This document shows, piece by piece, positions 7,614-17,658 of a stretch of DNA of 48,771 bases (its first letter is position 1; each line of letters opens with the position of its first letter). The DNA comes from Pseudomonadota bacterium (lineage in GTDB: Bacteria > Pseudomonadota > Alphaproteobacteria > Rhizobiales > Xanthobacteraceae), in contig JAEWJH010000070.1 of the NCBI GenBank assembly GCA_023386635.1, positions 1 through 48,771 of the forward strand, read 5' to 3'. The translations under genes and the position numbers were made by a program. Under the pieces are notes generated by a model, which did not search any database, had not been told where the DNA came from, and saw only the letters and a list, made by a program, of their open reading frames with translations.

Positions 7614-8486
7614 ATGACCGACGACAGCGCTTCCACCCCGATGACACCATCCCGCGATATTGCGCGGCTGATCGCGATCATGGCGGCGCTGCGCACACCG
7701 GGCACCGGCTGTCCGTGGGACCTCGAGCAGAATTTTCAGTCGATCGCGCCCTACACCATCGAGGAAGCGTACGAAGTCGCGGATGCGATCGCCCGCAACG
7801 ACCTTCCCGATCTGTGCGACGAGTTGGGCGATCTGCTGCTGCAGGTCGTTTTTCATGCCCGCATGGCCGAGGAGCAAGGCGCGTTCGCTTTTGGCGACGT
7901 GGTCGAAGCGATCACCACGAAGATGATCCGCCGCCATCCGCATGTGTTCGGCGATGCCGACGCCCGAAGCGCTGGCGTCGTGAAAGACCTGTGGGAACAA
8001 ATCAAGGCCGAGGAACGCGCCGCCAAAGTTGCCCGAGGCTCGACATCAGCGGCGGACAAGTCGGCAGGCACCCATCCTGGCGCCCTCGCCGGCATTCCTG
8101 CTGCTCTGCCTGCACTCACCCGCGCGTTGAAGCTTCAGCAGAAAGCCGGGCGTGTCGGCTTCGACTGGAACGATCCGCGCGCGGTACTCGCCAAAATCCG
8201 CGAGGAAGCCGACGAGATCGAAGCGGCGCTCGACGCGAAAGACAATGCGGAAGCCGGCCGCGAGGTTGGCGATCTCCTGTTCGCGGTGGTCAATCTGGCG
8301 CGCCATCTCGACGCCGATCCGGAGGACGTTCTGCGCGGCACCAATCGCAAATTCGAGCGGCGGTTCGCCTCGATCGAGAAGGCTTTGGCGAGCGGAGGCC
8401 GTGGCCCTCAGGAGGCTTCGCTCGACGAGATGGAAGCATTGTGGATCGCGGCGAAAACCGCAGAAAAATCAGACAATCTGCCGTAA
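7614..8486 (+). CDS. mazG: Nucleoside triphosphate pyrophosphohydrolase MazG
   Basis: MazG hydrolyses NTPs and dNTPs to monophosphates and pyrophosphate, clearing aberrant nucleotides and lowering ppGpp. Two MazG domains are visible, each with paired acidic motifs: EEAYEVADAI with DELGDLLLQVVFH in the first half, and REEADEIEAALD with EVGDLLFAVVNLARHL in the second. The start is a choice: ATG 7614 gives 290 aa; ATG 7569 adds 15 residues and ATG 7641 (MTPSRD) removes 9, and none has a strong ribosome site. The gene converges on hflX, and the two stops share a hairpin. Confidence 0.93.
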   Translation: MTDDSASTPMTPSRDIARLIAIMAALRTPGTGCPWDLEQNFQSIAPYTIEEAYEVADAIARNDLPDLCDELGDLLLQVVFHARMAEEQGAFAFGDVVEAITTKMIRRHPHVFGDADARSAGVVKDLWEQIKAEERAAKVARGSTSAADKSAGTHPGALAGIPAALPALTRALKLQQKAGRVGFDWNDPRAVLAKIREEADEIEAALDAKDNAEAGREVGDLLFAVVNLARHLDADPEDVLRGTNRKFERRFASIEKALASGGRGPQEASLDEMEALWIAAKTAEKSDNLP

Positions 8487-8501
8487 CGCTTGTCTACGGC
8501 A
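8479..8501. terminator. Hairpin spanning the convergent mazG and hflX stops
   Basis: TGCCGTA (8479-8485) and TACGGCA (8495-8501) form a 7-bp stem with a 9-nt loop. The mazG stop (8484-8486) and the hflX stop (8494-8496) both lie in it. A symmetric hairpin here could end transcripts from both sides, though no T run follows on either strand. Confidence 0.45.
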
Positions 8502-9858
8502 CGTCATCCTCGTTCGGATTGGCGAGACCGAAACGATTGCGCACGCGCTCCGCCTTGGCGGGATCGACCCGGACCGTCACCGCATAACGGCCATCGTCCC
8601 GCAATGTCTTGTCGAGCACTTCGGCATGGCGATACAGCCAGCTGATGCCTTCGCCGTCCGCCGGATCGAGATCCAGCGTGAAAGTGAGACGGTTGGCGCT
8701 GATGCGCGTTTCGACGGCCGCGATCAGCATCTCGACGCCCTCGCCGGTCAGCGCGGAAACCGGCACCGCACGTTCGCTCGCAGGCTGCCGGTCGATCCGG
8801 TTGAACAGCGATTGCCGTTCATCGTCGGACAGTCGGTCGATCTTGTTCCAGACCTCGATGATCCGCTGGCGGTTGGCGAGATCGATGCCGAGCTCCTGCA
8901 GCACATGGGCTACGTCCTTCGCCTGCGCCTCGGTGTCCGGATGCGACAGATCGCGGACATGCAGGATCACGTCGGCCTCGATCACCTCTTCCAGTGTCGC
9001 GCGGAACGCCGCGACCAGCATGGTCGGCAGATCGGAGATGAAGCCGACCGTATCGGAGAGAATGATGCGCGCGCCGTGCGGCAGATCGAGCGCACGCAAG
9101 GTCGGATCCAGCGTCGCGAACAGCATGTCGGCTTCGAGCACGCTGGCGCGCGTCAGCCGGTTGAACAGCGTCGACTTGCCGGCATTGGTGTAGCCGACCA
9201 GCGCGACGATCGGATACGGTACACGCCGCCGGCTCTCGCGATGCAGCCCGCGCGTGCGCTTCACTTTTTCCAGATCGGTTTCGATCCGCGCCAGCCGCTC
9301 TTCGATCAGCCGGCGGTCGGTTTCGAGCTGCGTTTCGCCCGGCCCGCCGAGGAAGCCGAAGCCGCCGCGCTGGCGCTCCAGATGCGTCCATGATCGCACC
9401 AGTCGGCTCTTTTGATAGGTGAGGTGTGCGTGCTCGACCTGCAGCGTGCCCTCGCGGGTGCGCGCGCGGCGCCCGAAGATTTCAAGGATAAGCCCAGTGC
9501 GGTCGAGTACCTTGGCGTTCCAGGCTTTCTCCAGATTGCGCTGCTGCATCGGCGAGACGGGTGAATCCATCACCACGATCCCGACGTTGTTGCTTTTCAC
9601 GATCCCGGCGATCTCATCGACCTTGCCTTTGCCGAGATAGGTGGCGGGGCGAATATCGGAAAGCGGGACGAGACCCGACTCGACCACATTGAGGTCGATC
9701 GCGCGCGCGAGACCCACGGTTTCTTCAAGCCGCGCCGCGGGCGAACGCGCGCCGGGCGCAGTCGTGTCGCGGCGAAGATAAGGTTCGATGACGAACGCGC
9801 GACCGGTCTCGCCTGCATCCGCGGGACGGTCTGCGTCGTCGCGTTGACGGTCTTCCAA
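8494..9858 (-). CDS. hflX: GTPase HflX (ribosome-associated)
   Basis: HflX is a ribosome-binding GTPase that splits stalled or heat-damaged 70S ribosomes. The protein has the family signature GGPGETQLETDRR (~171-183) and a TRAFAC GTPase domain with G1 GYTNAGKST (~222-230), G3 DTVGF and G4 NKID. Length 454 aa fits. The proposed start is a TTG immediately after the hfq TAG (TAGTTG), which suggests coupling to hfq; no other in-frame start lies between it and the conserved region without shortening the N-terminus. hfq-hflX is a conserved pair across proteobacteria. Confidence 0.93.
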   Translation of the reverse strand: MEDRQRDDADRPADAGETGRAFVIEPYLRRDTTAPGARSPAARLEETVGLARAIDLNVVESGLVPLSDIRPATYLGKGKVDEIAGIVKSNNVGIVVMDSPVSPMQQRNLEKAWNAKVLDRTGLILEIFGRRARTREGTLQVEHAHLTYQKSRLVRSWTHLERQRGGFGFLGGPGETQLETDRRLIEERLARIETDLEKVKRTRGLHRESRRRVPYPIVALVGYTNAGKSTLFNRLTRASVLEADMLFATLDPTLRALDLPHGARIILSDTVGFISDLPTMLVAAFRATLEEVIEADVILHVRDLSHPDTEAQAKDVAHVLQELGIDLANRQRIIEVWNKIDRLSDDERQSLFNRIDRQPASERAVPVSALTGEGVEMLIAAVETRISANRLTFTLDLDPADGEGISWLYRHAEVLDKTLRDDGRYAVTVRVDPAKAERVRNRFGLANPNEDDVP

Positions 9859-10116
9859 CTAGGCTTTGTCCCCGGGCGCGTCTTCGCCACCCTCGAACAA
9901 CTGCACCGGATGACCCGGCATGATGGTCGAGATCGCGTGCTTGTAGACAAGCTGCGAGTGTCCATCCCGGCGCAACAAGACGCAAAAGTTGTCGAACCAG
10001 GTGACGACGCCCTGCAGCTTGACGCCGTTGACCAGAAAGATGGTCAGCGGGATCTTGGCTTTGCGGACGTGATTGAGAAAGGTGTCCTGAAGGTTCTGGG
10101 GTCGTTCGGCCGCCAT
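9859..10116 (-). CDS. hfq: RNA chaperone Hfq
   Basis: Hfq is the hexameric Sm-like protein that pairs small RNAs with mRNAs. The Sm1 region (NLQDTFLNHVRKAKIPLT, with FLVNGVKLQG) and the Sm2 motif (YKHAIST) are intact. At 85 aa it has the short C-terminal tail typical of Alphaproteobacteria; in rhizobia it was known as NrfA, required for nifA expression. An AAGGA ribosome site precedes the ATG. It is read in the same direction as ntrX and dat upstream and hflX downstream. Confidence 0.97.
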   Translation of the reverse strand: MAAERPQNLQDTFLNHVRKAKIPLTIFLVNGVKLQGVVTWFDNFCVLLRRDGHSQLVYKHAISTIMPGHPVQLFEGGEDAPGDKA

Positions 10117-10256
10117 CGCCGTTTTTCCTTTTTTGCCCGCGTCTTGCGCGCGAGACCGGTTATATCGGGCCAGTCGAAGCCCACTCGTTATTGCCGCCTC
10201 GCGGCGGATCGTCTTGTGCCCCTGCCCGGGCCGGCGGGGGCTGGCTGGCCGACGAT

Positions 10257-10285
10257 ATTAGACGGTAGCACGCGCAGGCGCGCAA
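10257..10285 (-). promoter_or_regulatory. Possible sigma-70 promoter of hfq
   Basis: Read on the minus strand, TTGCGC (10285-10280) and TCTAAT (10262-10257) are separated by 17 nt. This lies in the 232-nt gap between dat and hfq, about 140 nt upstream of the hfq start. Apart from this and a small GGCGC/GCGCC hairpin (10277-10290) I see nothing else in that gap. The match is moderate, and high-GC DNA gives chance hits. Confidence 0.3.
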
Positions 10286-10348
10286 GCGCCCGTACGCCCC
10301 AATCCGACAAAACCGCGCATTTCCCGGTCGATAATTTAGCCAATGACA

Positions 10349-11206
10349 TCATGTGGATTGGGCAAAACGAAGAAAATCGCGCCGCAAGGCACGGGTGAGC
10401 GGACCGGGACTCCCCGTCCCCACCGGTTGGCCGTCGATCTTGACCACGGGCATGACCGTCTGGCTCGCCGACGTGACGAAGGCCTCCCGCGCCGCCAAGG
10501 CCTCCTCGACCGTGAAGCCGCGCTCCTTAAGGGTCAACCCCACGGCCTCGACGGCATCGAGCAGGGTCGTGCGGGTCACCCCCCGTAGAATGTGATGGTC
10601 GACCTTCCGGGTCACCAGGGTCCCGTCCTGCGCCACGATCCAGGCATTGGAGGATGCGCCCTCGGTGATCTCGCCGGCGCTGTCGACCAGCCAGGCTTCC
10701 CGCGCGCCGCGATCACGCGCCGCCTGTTTAGCGAGAACATTTGGCAGCAAGGCGACCGATTTGATGTCGACGCGGCCCCAGCGGATATCCGGCACCGTGA
10801 TGACTGCGATGCCCTGCTCGGCCTGATGCTCCATAGCATCCGGATTGGCCGAACGCGCGGTGACCACGAGCGTCGGTGGGACATCGTGGTCGGGAAACGG
10901 AAAATCGCGGCGCGCGCTCCCACGCGTTACCTGCAGATAGACGATGCCGTCGCGGACGCGGTTTCGCGCGATCGTTTCGCGCAATACGATCCGCAGCGCC
11001 GTCTCCGTCATCGGCATCCGAATCCGCAATTCGGAAAGAGAACGCTGCAAGCGCGCGAGATGGCGGTCTTCGTCGATCAGCAATCCGTCCCGCACCTGAC
11101 AGACTTCATAGACGCCGTCGGCGAACTGGAATCCGCGATCCTCGATATCGACGCACGCATGCGCACGCGGCAGATAGCGGCCGTTGACATAGGCGACCCG
11201 AGACAT
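10349..11206 (-). CDS. dat: D-amino-acid aminotransferase (class IV, PLP)
   Basis: A fold-type IV PLP aminotransferase closest to D-alanine transaminases, which make D-glutamate or D-alanine for peptidoglycan. The Schiff-base lysine is Lys149 in RVDIKSVALLPN, and the C-terminal half has EITEGASSNAW, where the Glu contacts the pyridine nitrogen. Branched-chain aminotransferases and aminodeoxychorismate lyase share the fold, so substrate range is inferred. Length 285 aa is typical. It begins 11 nt after the ntrX stop, so it is probably in the ntr operon, an order conserved in related rhizobia. Confidence 0.87.
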   Translation of the reverse strand: MSRVAYVNGRYLPRAHACVDIEDRGFQFADGVYEVCQVRDGLLIDEDRHLARLQRSLSELRIRMPMTETALRIVLRETIARNRVRDGIVYLQVTRGSARRDFPFPDHDVPPTLVVTARSANPDAMEHQAEQGIAVITVPDIRWGRVDIKSVALLPNVLAKQAARDRGAREAWLVDSAGEITEGASSNAWIVAQDGTLVTRKVDHHILRGVTRTTLLDAVEAVGLTLKERGFTVEEALAAREAFVTSASQTVMPVVKIDGQPVGTGSPGPLTRALRRDFLRFAQST

Positions 11207-11217
11207 ACGACCGTTGC

Positions 11218-12600
11218 CTATCCGATTCCGAGCGCTTTGAGCTTGCGATGCAGCGCGGAGCGCTCCATGCCGACAAACTCAGCGGTACGGGAAATATTGC
11301 CGCCGAACCGGCTGATTTGCGCAACCAGATATTCGCGCTCGAATACCTCGCGCGCATCACGCAGCGGGAGTCCCATCAGATGCTCGCCGCCATTGCCATT
11401 CGGCATGCTCGGCACCATCGAACCGACGTCCTGCGGCAGCATGCTGGCATCGACGACGGCTTCGGCGTCGCCTCCGGCGAGGATCATCAGCCGCTCGACG
11501 TTGTTGCGTAACTGGCGAACGTTGCCGGGCCAATCATGCGACTGCAGAACCGCCATCGCGTCCTCACCGATTTTCCGAACCGGCAGACCGGTGGATTGCG
11601 AAATCTGCTCCATGAAGAAGTCGACCAGAAGCGGAATATCCTCACGACGCTCCGCCAGCGGCGGGACACGGATCGGCACGACCGAAAGCCGGTGATAGAG
11701 ATCCTCGCGGAAGCGTCCCTCCGCGATCTCCGCCTCCAGGTTACGACCGGTGGACGAGACGATCCGCACATCGACCGAGACTTTCGCGGTCCCGCCGACG
11801 CGCTGGAATGTCTGATCGACCAAAACCCGCAGGATCTTGTTCTGGGTTTCGCGCGGCAGATCGGCGACTTCATCTATGAACAGCGTGCCGCCATGCGCTT
11901 CTTCAAGCGCGCCGGTGGTTCGCCCCTCGGTCGACCCGTTCGCCCCGTTGGAGCGGTCCACGCCGAACAGTTCGGTTTCCATCCGTTCCGGCGTGATCGC
12001 CGCGGCGTTGATGGCGACGAACGGTGCGTTAGCGCGCGCCGACAACGCATGCAGCGAACGCGCGACGAGTTCCTTGCCGGAGCCGGGCGGGCCGACGATG
12101 AGGATGCGGCTGTTGGTGGGGGCCGCTTTCTCGACCACCTGACGAAGCTGGGTAATAGCCGGCGATTTTCCGATAAGTGTCGTGGCGGTCGGCGCCAGAG
12201 CCTTGAGCTCCCTTACCTCGCGCCGCAGGCGCGACGTTTCCAACGCGCGATCGGCAACGAGGCACAACCGGTCGGCCTTGAAAGGCTTCTCGATGAAGTC
12301 GTAAGCACCGAGCTTGGTGGCAGCGACCGCGGTTTCGATATTACCGTGACCCGAGATCATCACCACCGGCAGATCGGGATGTTCTTTCTTCACCAACTCC
12401 AGGAGTTGCAAGCCGTCGAGCCGGCTTCCCTGCATCCAGATGTCGAGAAACACCAGATTAGGGCGGCGCGAGGCGATCGCGTTCAGCGCGTCGTCGGCAT
12501 CGCGCGCCGTACGCGTTGTGTATCCTTCATCCTCAAGAATGCCGGCCACCAGATCGCGGATATCCGCCTCGTCGTCGACAATCAGAATTTCCGAAGCCAT
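11218..12600 (-). CDS. ntrX: NtrX nitrogen/redox response regulator
   Basis: Partner of the NtrY kinase. It has a receiver domain (phosphoacceptor Asp53 in VFLDIWMQG), an AAA+ domain with Walker A GPPGSGKE (~170-177) and Walker B GGTLFIDEV (~237-245), and a Fis-type helix-turn-helix at the C-terminus. The GAFTGA loop that contacts sigma-54 is missing: the segment at ~219-231 reads GANGSTEGRTTGAL. NtrX proteins of several Alphaproteobacteria lack this loop and are thought to regulate without sigma-54. ATG 12600 is chosen because GGAG lies 6 nt upstream; a TTG at 12615 is in frame but lies over the ribosome site. Confidence 0.94.
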   Translation of the reverse strand: MASEILIVDDEADIRDLVAGILEDEGYTTRTARDADDALNAIASRRPNLVFLDIWMQGSRLDGLQLLELVKKEHPDLPVVMISGHGNIETAVAATKLGAYDFIEKPFKADRLCLVADRALETSRLRREVRELKALAPTATTLIGKSPAITQLRQVVEKAAPTNSRILIVGPPGSGKELVARSLHALSARANAPFVAINAAAITPERMETELFGVDRSNGANGSTEGRTTGALEEAHGGTLFIDEVADLPRETQNKILRVLVDQTFQRVGGTAKVSVDVRIVSSTGRNLEAEIAEGRFREDLYHRLSVVPIRVPPLAERREDIPLLVDFFMEQISQSTGLPVRKIGEDAMAVLQSHDWPGNVRQLRNNVERLMILAGGDAEAVVDASMLPQDVGSMVPSMPNGNGGEHLMGLPLRDAREVFEREYLVAQISRFGGNISRTAEFVGMERSALHRKLKALGIG

Positions 12601-12647
12601 TGTCGCTCCACTCAATTCAGTTCTCAGCCTTGTACTTCAGCCTGTAC

Positions 12648-14870
12648 TCATTGCCGCGCGGCCGAGGCCGCCTGCGGAACGTCGGCAAAGCGCAGCGTCA
12701 TCCAGGCGCCCTGCTGTCCCGGAAATTTCTCGGATGCATCGCGCAACTCGATCGAGCCTCCATGCTCCTCGAGGATACGGCCGACAATGGCGAGACCGAG
12801 GCCCGTGCCCTTCTCGCGCGTCGTCACGTAAGGTTCGAGCAACCGGCTGCGGCCTTCCTTCGGTAATCCGATCCCGTTGTCGATCACATCAATGACAATG
12901 TGGTCGCCGTCGCGTGTCGCCGTGACGCGGATATGCCCGCGCTCGGCGCCTGGGGGACGCGCGGCGATCGCTTCTGTCGCGTTCTTGACGATATTGGTCA
13001 GCCCTTGCGAGATCAGCCGCCGATCGAAATGCGCCAACATCGGATCTTCGGCGGTCTCGACGTCGAAATCGATTTCGGAGTTGGAGACCTTCTGCAGGAA
13101 CACTGCCTGACGCACCGTATCAGCCACATCCTCACGCGCGATCACCGCTTTCGGCATTCGCGCGAACTTGGAGAACTCGTCGACCATGCGGCGGATATCG
13201 TCGACCTGGCGCACGATCGTATCGGTGCACTGCTGAAACACAGCCGGATCGTCGGTGATCGATTTTCCGTATTTGCGGCGCAACCGCTCGGCCGACAATT
13301 GGATCGGCGTCAGCGGGTTCTTGATTTCATGCGCGATGCGCCGCGCGATGTCGGCCCAGGCCGAACTGCGCTGCGCCGCCACCAGTTCGGTGATGTCGTC
13401 GAGCGTGATGACATAACCATGATGCGCTTCGCTGGACTGCTCGCTGGTCACCCGAACGGACAGATTACGGTCGCGGCCGCCGCGCGTCAGCGTCACCTGG
13501 TCCTGCGCCACGCGCGTGCCGGACTGCGCCGACTCCATGATCTGCGCCAATTCCGGCACGACAGTCGCGACCGGATGCCCGAGCGCATCGGCTTCCTGGC
13601 ACCCGACCAGTTTCTCAGCCGAGCGGTTCATGATGCTGATCCGCCCTTCTCCGTCGACGCCGATGACGCCGGCGCTGGCGCCGGACAACACCGCCTCGGT
13701 GAAGCGGCGTCGGCTGTCGATGGTGTCGCGCGCGCGAACGATGTCGTTGCGTTGCGCGCGCAATTCCTGCGTCATCCGGTTGAAGGTTTCGCCCAGTTGC
13801 GCGAGATCGCCTTCGGAGCGGCGGATCGGGACCTGAACGTAAAGGTTGCCGGTCGACACCACATTGGCGGCGCCGATCAACCGGCGGATCGGCGCAACCA
13901 GACGGTTGGCAAAATTGAGTCCTATCCAGACAGCCGAGAGGAGGACAATCAGCGCGATCACCGTGTACATCAGGGCGAACGCGACCTGCACGCCGAGACG
14001 GCGCGACTCCACCAGCGCGTATTCGGTGGCGGTCACCTGGGTTTCACGCAATTGCGCGATCACCCGGGGATCCATCAGCCGCGCAATATAGAGGTATTTG
14101 TTGTCGTAGCCGCGGAGCTTGATCACCGCAGCGACGTAGCTCGTATCCGGCAGGAGGACGATCTGCGGTTCGTCCTCCTTTACGGTGGCAAGCTGCTCGC
14201 GCGACGGCGTGGCGAATGTCTGCTGAATCAGGACGTTCGCCCGTGCCGCGACGGTGAGATCCTCGTTGAGGATAATCGCCGCACCGAGACCTCTGACATT
14301 GGCCTGCAGCGTCAGAAGCTGGTTCATGCGCTCGCGGTTGGTGTCGAACAGTTCCTTGGCGCGCGCCACCTCGAACGACAGCACGATAATGTCGGACCGC
14401 GTCATCTGCGCGTGGTCACGCAAATAGGCTTCAGCGACGATCACTGAATTCTCGATAGCCATGCGCGTGCGGCTGGAGAACAGCCGGTCGAGGCCACGAT
14501 CGAGCGTCACGCTCGCGACCACAGCGACAAGGATCGCCGGTACAGCGGCGATGATCGAGAACAGGCCGACGATGCGCACGTGCAGCCGCGCCGCTGCCCG
14601 GCCCTTCCGCCGCGCCTGCACCACTTGCCAGACCTCGCGGGCGATGATCGCCAGCAACAGCGCGACAGTGACGACATTAACCAGCAGCAGCGTGACGACC
14701 ACGTAGTGGGTCGGCGCGATCGGCGTCAGGTCGGCCAATACCAGAAAAGTCGCCAATGCCGACAACAGCGCGACGCCGACTGCGATCGGCCCGAAAATCC
14801 CGATTTCGCGCGAAGCGACCGCGGGCGGGCCCAGGCCGGTTTCGGCGGTCGCGGTCTGTTCGACGCTCAC
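12648..14870 (-). CDS. ntrY: NtrY membrane sensor histidine kinase
   Basis: This is the sensor of the NtrYX system. Four hydrophobic segments (~25-47, 56-77, 98-122, 293-318) bracket an extracytoplasmic region of ~170 residues; then come HAMP (~320-370), PAS (~390-480), the dimerisation/phosphoacceptor helix with His514 in ARRIAHEIKNPLTP, and a HATPase domain with N, G1 (DNGIGLP) and G2 (GTGLGLAI) boxes. The start is unusual: an ATG at 14884 opens only a 5-codon frame (MSVEQ-stop), and the real frame begins at GTG 14870 inside the second copy of a 14-bp tandem repeat. No good ribosome site is visible for either. Confidence 0.94.
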   Translation of the reverse strand: MSVEQTATAETGLGPPAVASREIGIFGPIAVGVALLSALATFLVLADLTPIAPTHYVVVTLLLVNVVTVALLLAIIAREVWQVVQARRKGRAAARLHVRIVGLFSIIAAVPAILVAVVASVTLDRGLDRLFSSRTRMAIENSVIVAEAYLRDHAQMTRSDIIVLSFEVARAKELFDTNRERMNQLLTLQANVRGLGAAIILNEDLTVAARANVLIQQTFATPSREQLATVKEDEPQIVLLPDTSYVAAVIKLRGYDNKYLYIARLMDPRVIAQLRETQVTATEYALVESRRLGVQVAFALMYTVIALIVLLSAVWIGLNFANRLVAPIRRLIGAANVVSTGNLYVQVPIRRSEGDLAQLGETFNRMTQELRAQRNDIVRARDTIDSRRRFTEAVLSGASAGVIGVDGEGRISIMNRSAEKLVGCQEADALGHPVATVVPELAQIMESAQSGTRVAQDQVTLTRGGRDRNLSVRVTSEQSSEAHHGYVITLDDITELVAAQRSSAWADIARRIAHEIKNPLTPIQLSAERLRRKYGKSITDDPAVFQQCTDTIVRQVDDIRRMVDEFSKFARMPKAVIAREDVADTVRQAVFLQKVSNSEIDFDVETAEDPMLAHFDRRLISQGLTNIVKNATEAIAARPPGAERGHIRVTATRDGDHIVIDVIDNGIGLPKEGRSRLLEPYVTTREKGTGLGLAIVGRILEEHGGSIELRDASEKFPGQQGAWMTLRFADVPQAASAARQ

Positions 14871-14883
14871 TGTTCGACGCTCA
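14856..14883 (-). repeat. Exact 14-bp tandem duplication at the ntrY start
   Basis: On the minus strand the unit TGAGCGTCGAACAG occurs twice with no gap (14883-14870 and 14869-14856). The first copy is preceded by A, giving ATG; the second is preceded by the G that ends copy one, giving GTG. Both copies encode the same first residues, MSVEQ, but in different frames, and the first runs straight into TGA. Confidence 0.92.
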
Positions 14884-15078
14884 TGCGGCGCAGTAATCCC
14901 GAAAAAAGCCAGTTCTGAAGCGGGTCCAGGTCCCGGCAGGAAAAGCCAGGAATCGAAGTGGGTTAGCTGCCCACCTCGTCGGTGATGCTTTTATACAACA
15001 TTGTTGCCGAATTGCGACAAAACGGCGGCGCCGATCTCGTGCCGTCCACAAACGTCGCCGAACTCGCCGGAAAGGCCG

Positions 15079-16524
<1,446 letters not shown>

Positions 16525-16533
16525 GTCAGAACC

Positions 16534-17658
16534 TCAAGGAATGGTCGGCGGCGCGTCGTCGCCCGTATAGATCGGCATCAGCACACGCAGCGCTGTCTTG
16601 CGTGGTTGCGATTCACATTCGACGACACCGCCGTGATCGCCGATGATCTTCGCCACCAATGCAAGACCGAGACCACCGCCGCTCGGTTTCGTCGTGACGA
16701 ACGGATCGAACAGATGCGGCAACAGGTCGTCCGGCACGCCCGGCCCATTGTCCTTGACGCAAAACTCCAGCGGCAATGATACGCGTGTCTTCACGCCCGG
16801 TACGGAGAGACGCACGCCGGGCTTGAATGCGGTCGTGAGGTGGATCTCGCCATCTGTGGCATTTTCGCCGATGGCTTCGGTGGCATTCTTCACCAGGTTC
16901 AGGAACACCTGAATCAGTTGATCGCGATTGGCATGAACCGGCGGCAGCGACGGGTCGTATTCCTCGACGAATTTGATGTGGCGGGCAAAGCCGGACTGCG
17001 CCAGCCGCTTTACATGCTCCAGCACCACATGGATGTTGACCGGCTCGCGTTCGACGGGCCGCTCGTCGCCGAACACCTCCATCCGGTCGACGAGTTTAAC
17101 GATGCGATCGGTTTCATCGCAGATCAGCGTCGTCAGCGGCCTGTCTTCGTCGGCGGCGGACTGTTCGAGCAATTGCGCGGCGCCACGAATGCCCGACAGC
17201 GGATTCTTGATCTCGTGCGCCAGCATCGCCGCCAGCGCAATCACCGACCGCGCGGCGCTGCGATGAGTCAACTGGCGATCCATCTTGTCGGCGATGGTCC
17301 GCTCCTGCAGCATCACCACCACATGGCCGGACATCTCCGGCATCGGCGCCACATGCAGATCGACCAGCCGGTCGCCGGGATTGCGCGGCGTCGACAGGTC
17401 GACCTTGTATTCGTTGACCGGCGCGCCGTGACGCCGCGCCTGATCGACCAGAGCGAGCAGCGGTGAGCCGAACGGCACCAGCTCACGCAATTGATAACGC
17501 CGCAGCATCGTCGCGGAGGATTCGAAGAACTGTTCGGCGGCGACGTTGGCGTCGACGATCCGCCCGTCCTGCGCCACCATGATCAGGGGGATCGGCAGCG
17601 CATTGAGCATGGCATCGGCATGCGAGGTCGTCACCGGCTCGAGCGATGCCTGCCGCAT
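16534..17658 (-). CDS. ntrB: NtrB nitrogen sensor kinase/phosphatase
   Basis: This soluble kinase controls NtrC and is itself governed by PII protein according to glutamine and 2-oxoglutarate. It has an N-terminal PAS domain (~15-125), a phosphoacceptor His148 in MLAHEIKNPLSGIRGAAQ and a HATPase domain with NATEAI, DNGPGVP and GGGLGLAL. There are no membrane segments, as expected for NtrB rather than NtrY. The ATG at 17658 overlaps the dusB stop by one base (TGATG); a GTG at 17661 is also in frame. Confidence 0.97.
   Translation of the reverse strand: MRQASLEPVTTSHADAMLNALPIPLIMVAQDGRIVDANVAAEQFFESSATMLRRYQLRELVPFGSPLLALVDQARRHGAPVNEYKVDLSTPRNPGDRLVDLHVAPMPEMSGHVVVMLQERTIADKMDRQLTHRSAARSVIALAAMLAHEIKNPLSGIRGAAQLLEQSAADEDRPLTTLICDETDRIVKLVDRMEVFGDERPVEREPVNIHVVLEHVKRLAQSGFARHIKFVEEYDPSLPPVHANRDQLIQVFLNLVKNATEAIGENATDGEIHLTTAFKPGVRLSVPGVKTRVSLPLEFCVKDNGPGVPDDLLPHLFDPFVTTKPSGGGLGLALVAKIIGDHGGVVECESQPRKTALRVLMPIYTGDDAPPTIP

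Noticed and set aside
14996..15006. Palindrome CAACATTGTTG between ntrC and ntrY as a defined operator
   Set aside because: Arms are only 5 bp and I know of no regulator consensus that fits; kept only as a note under ntrC.
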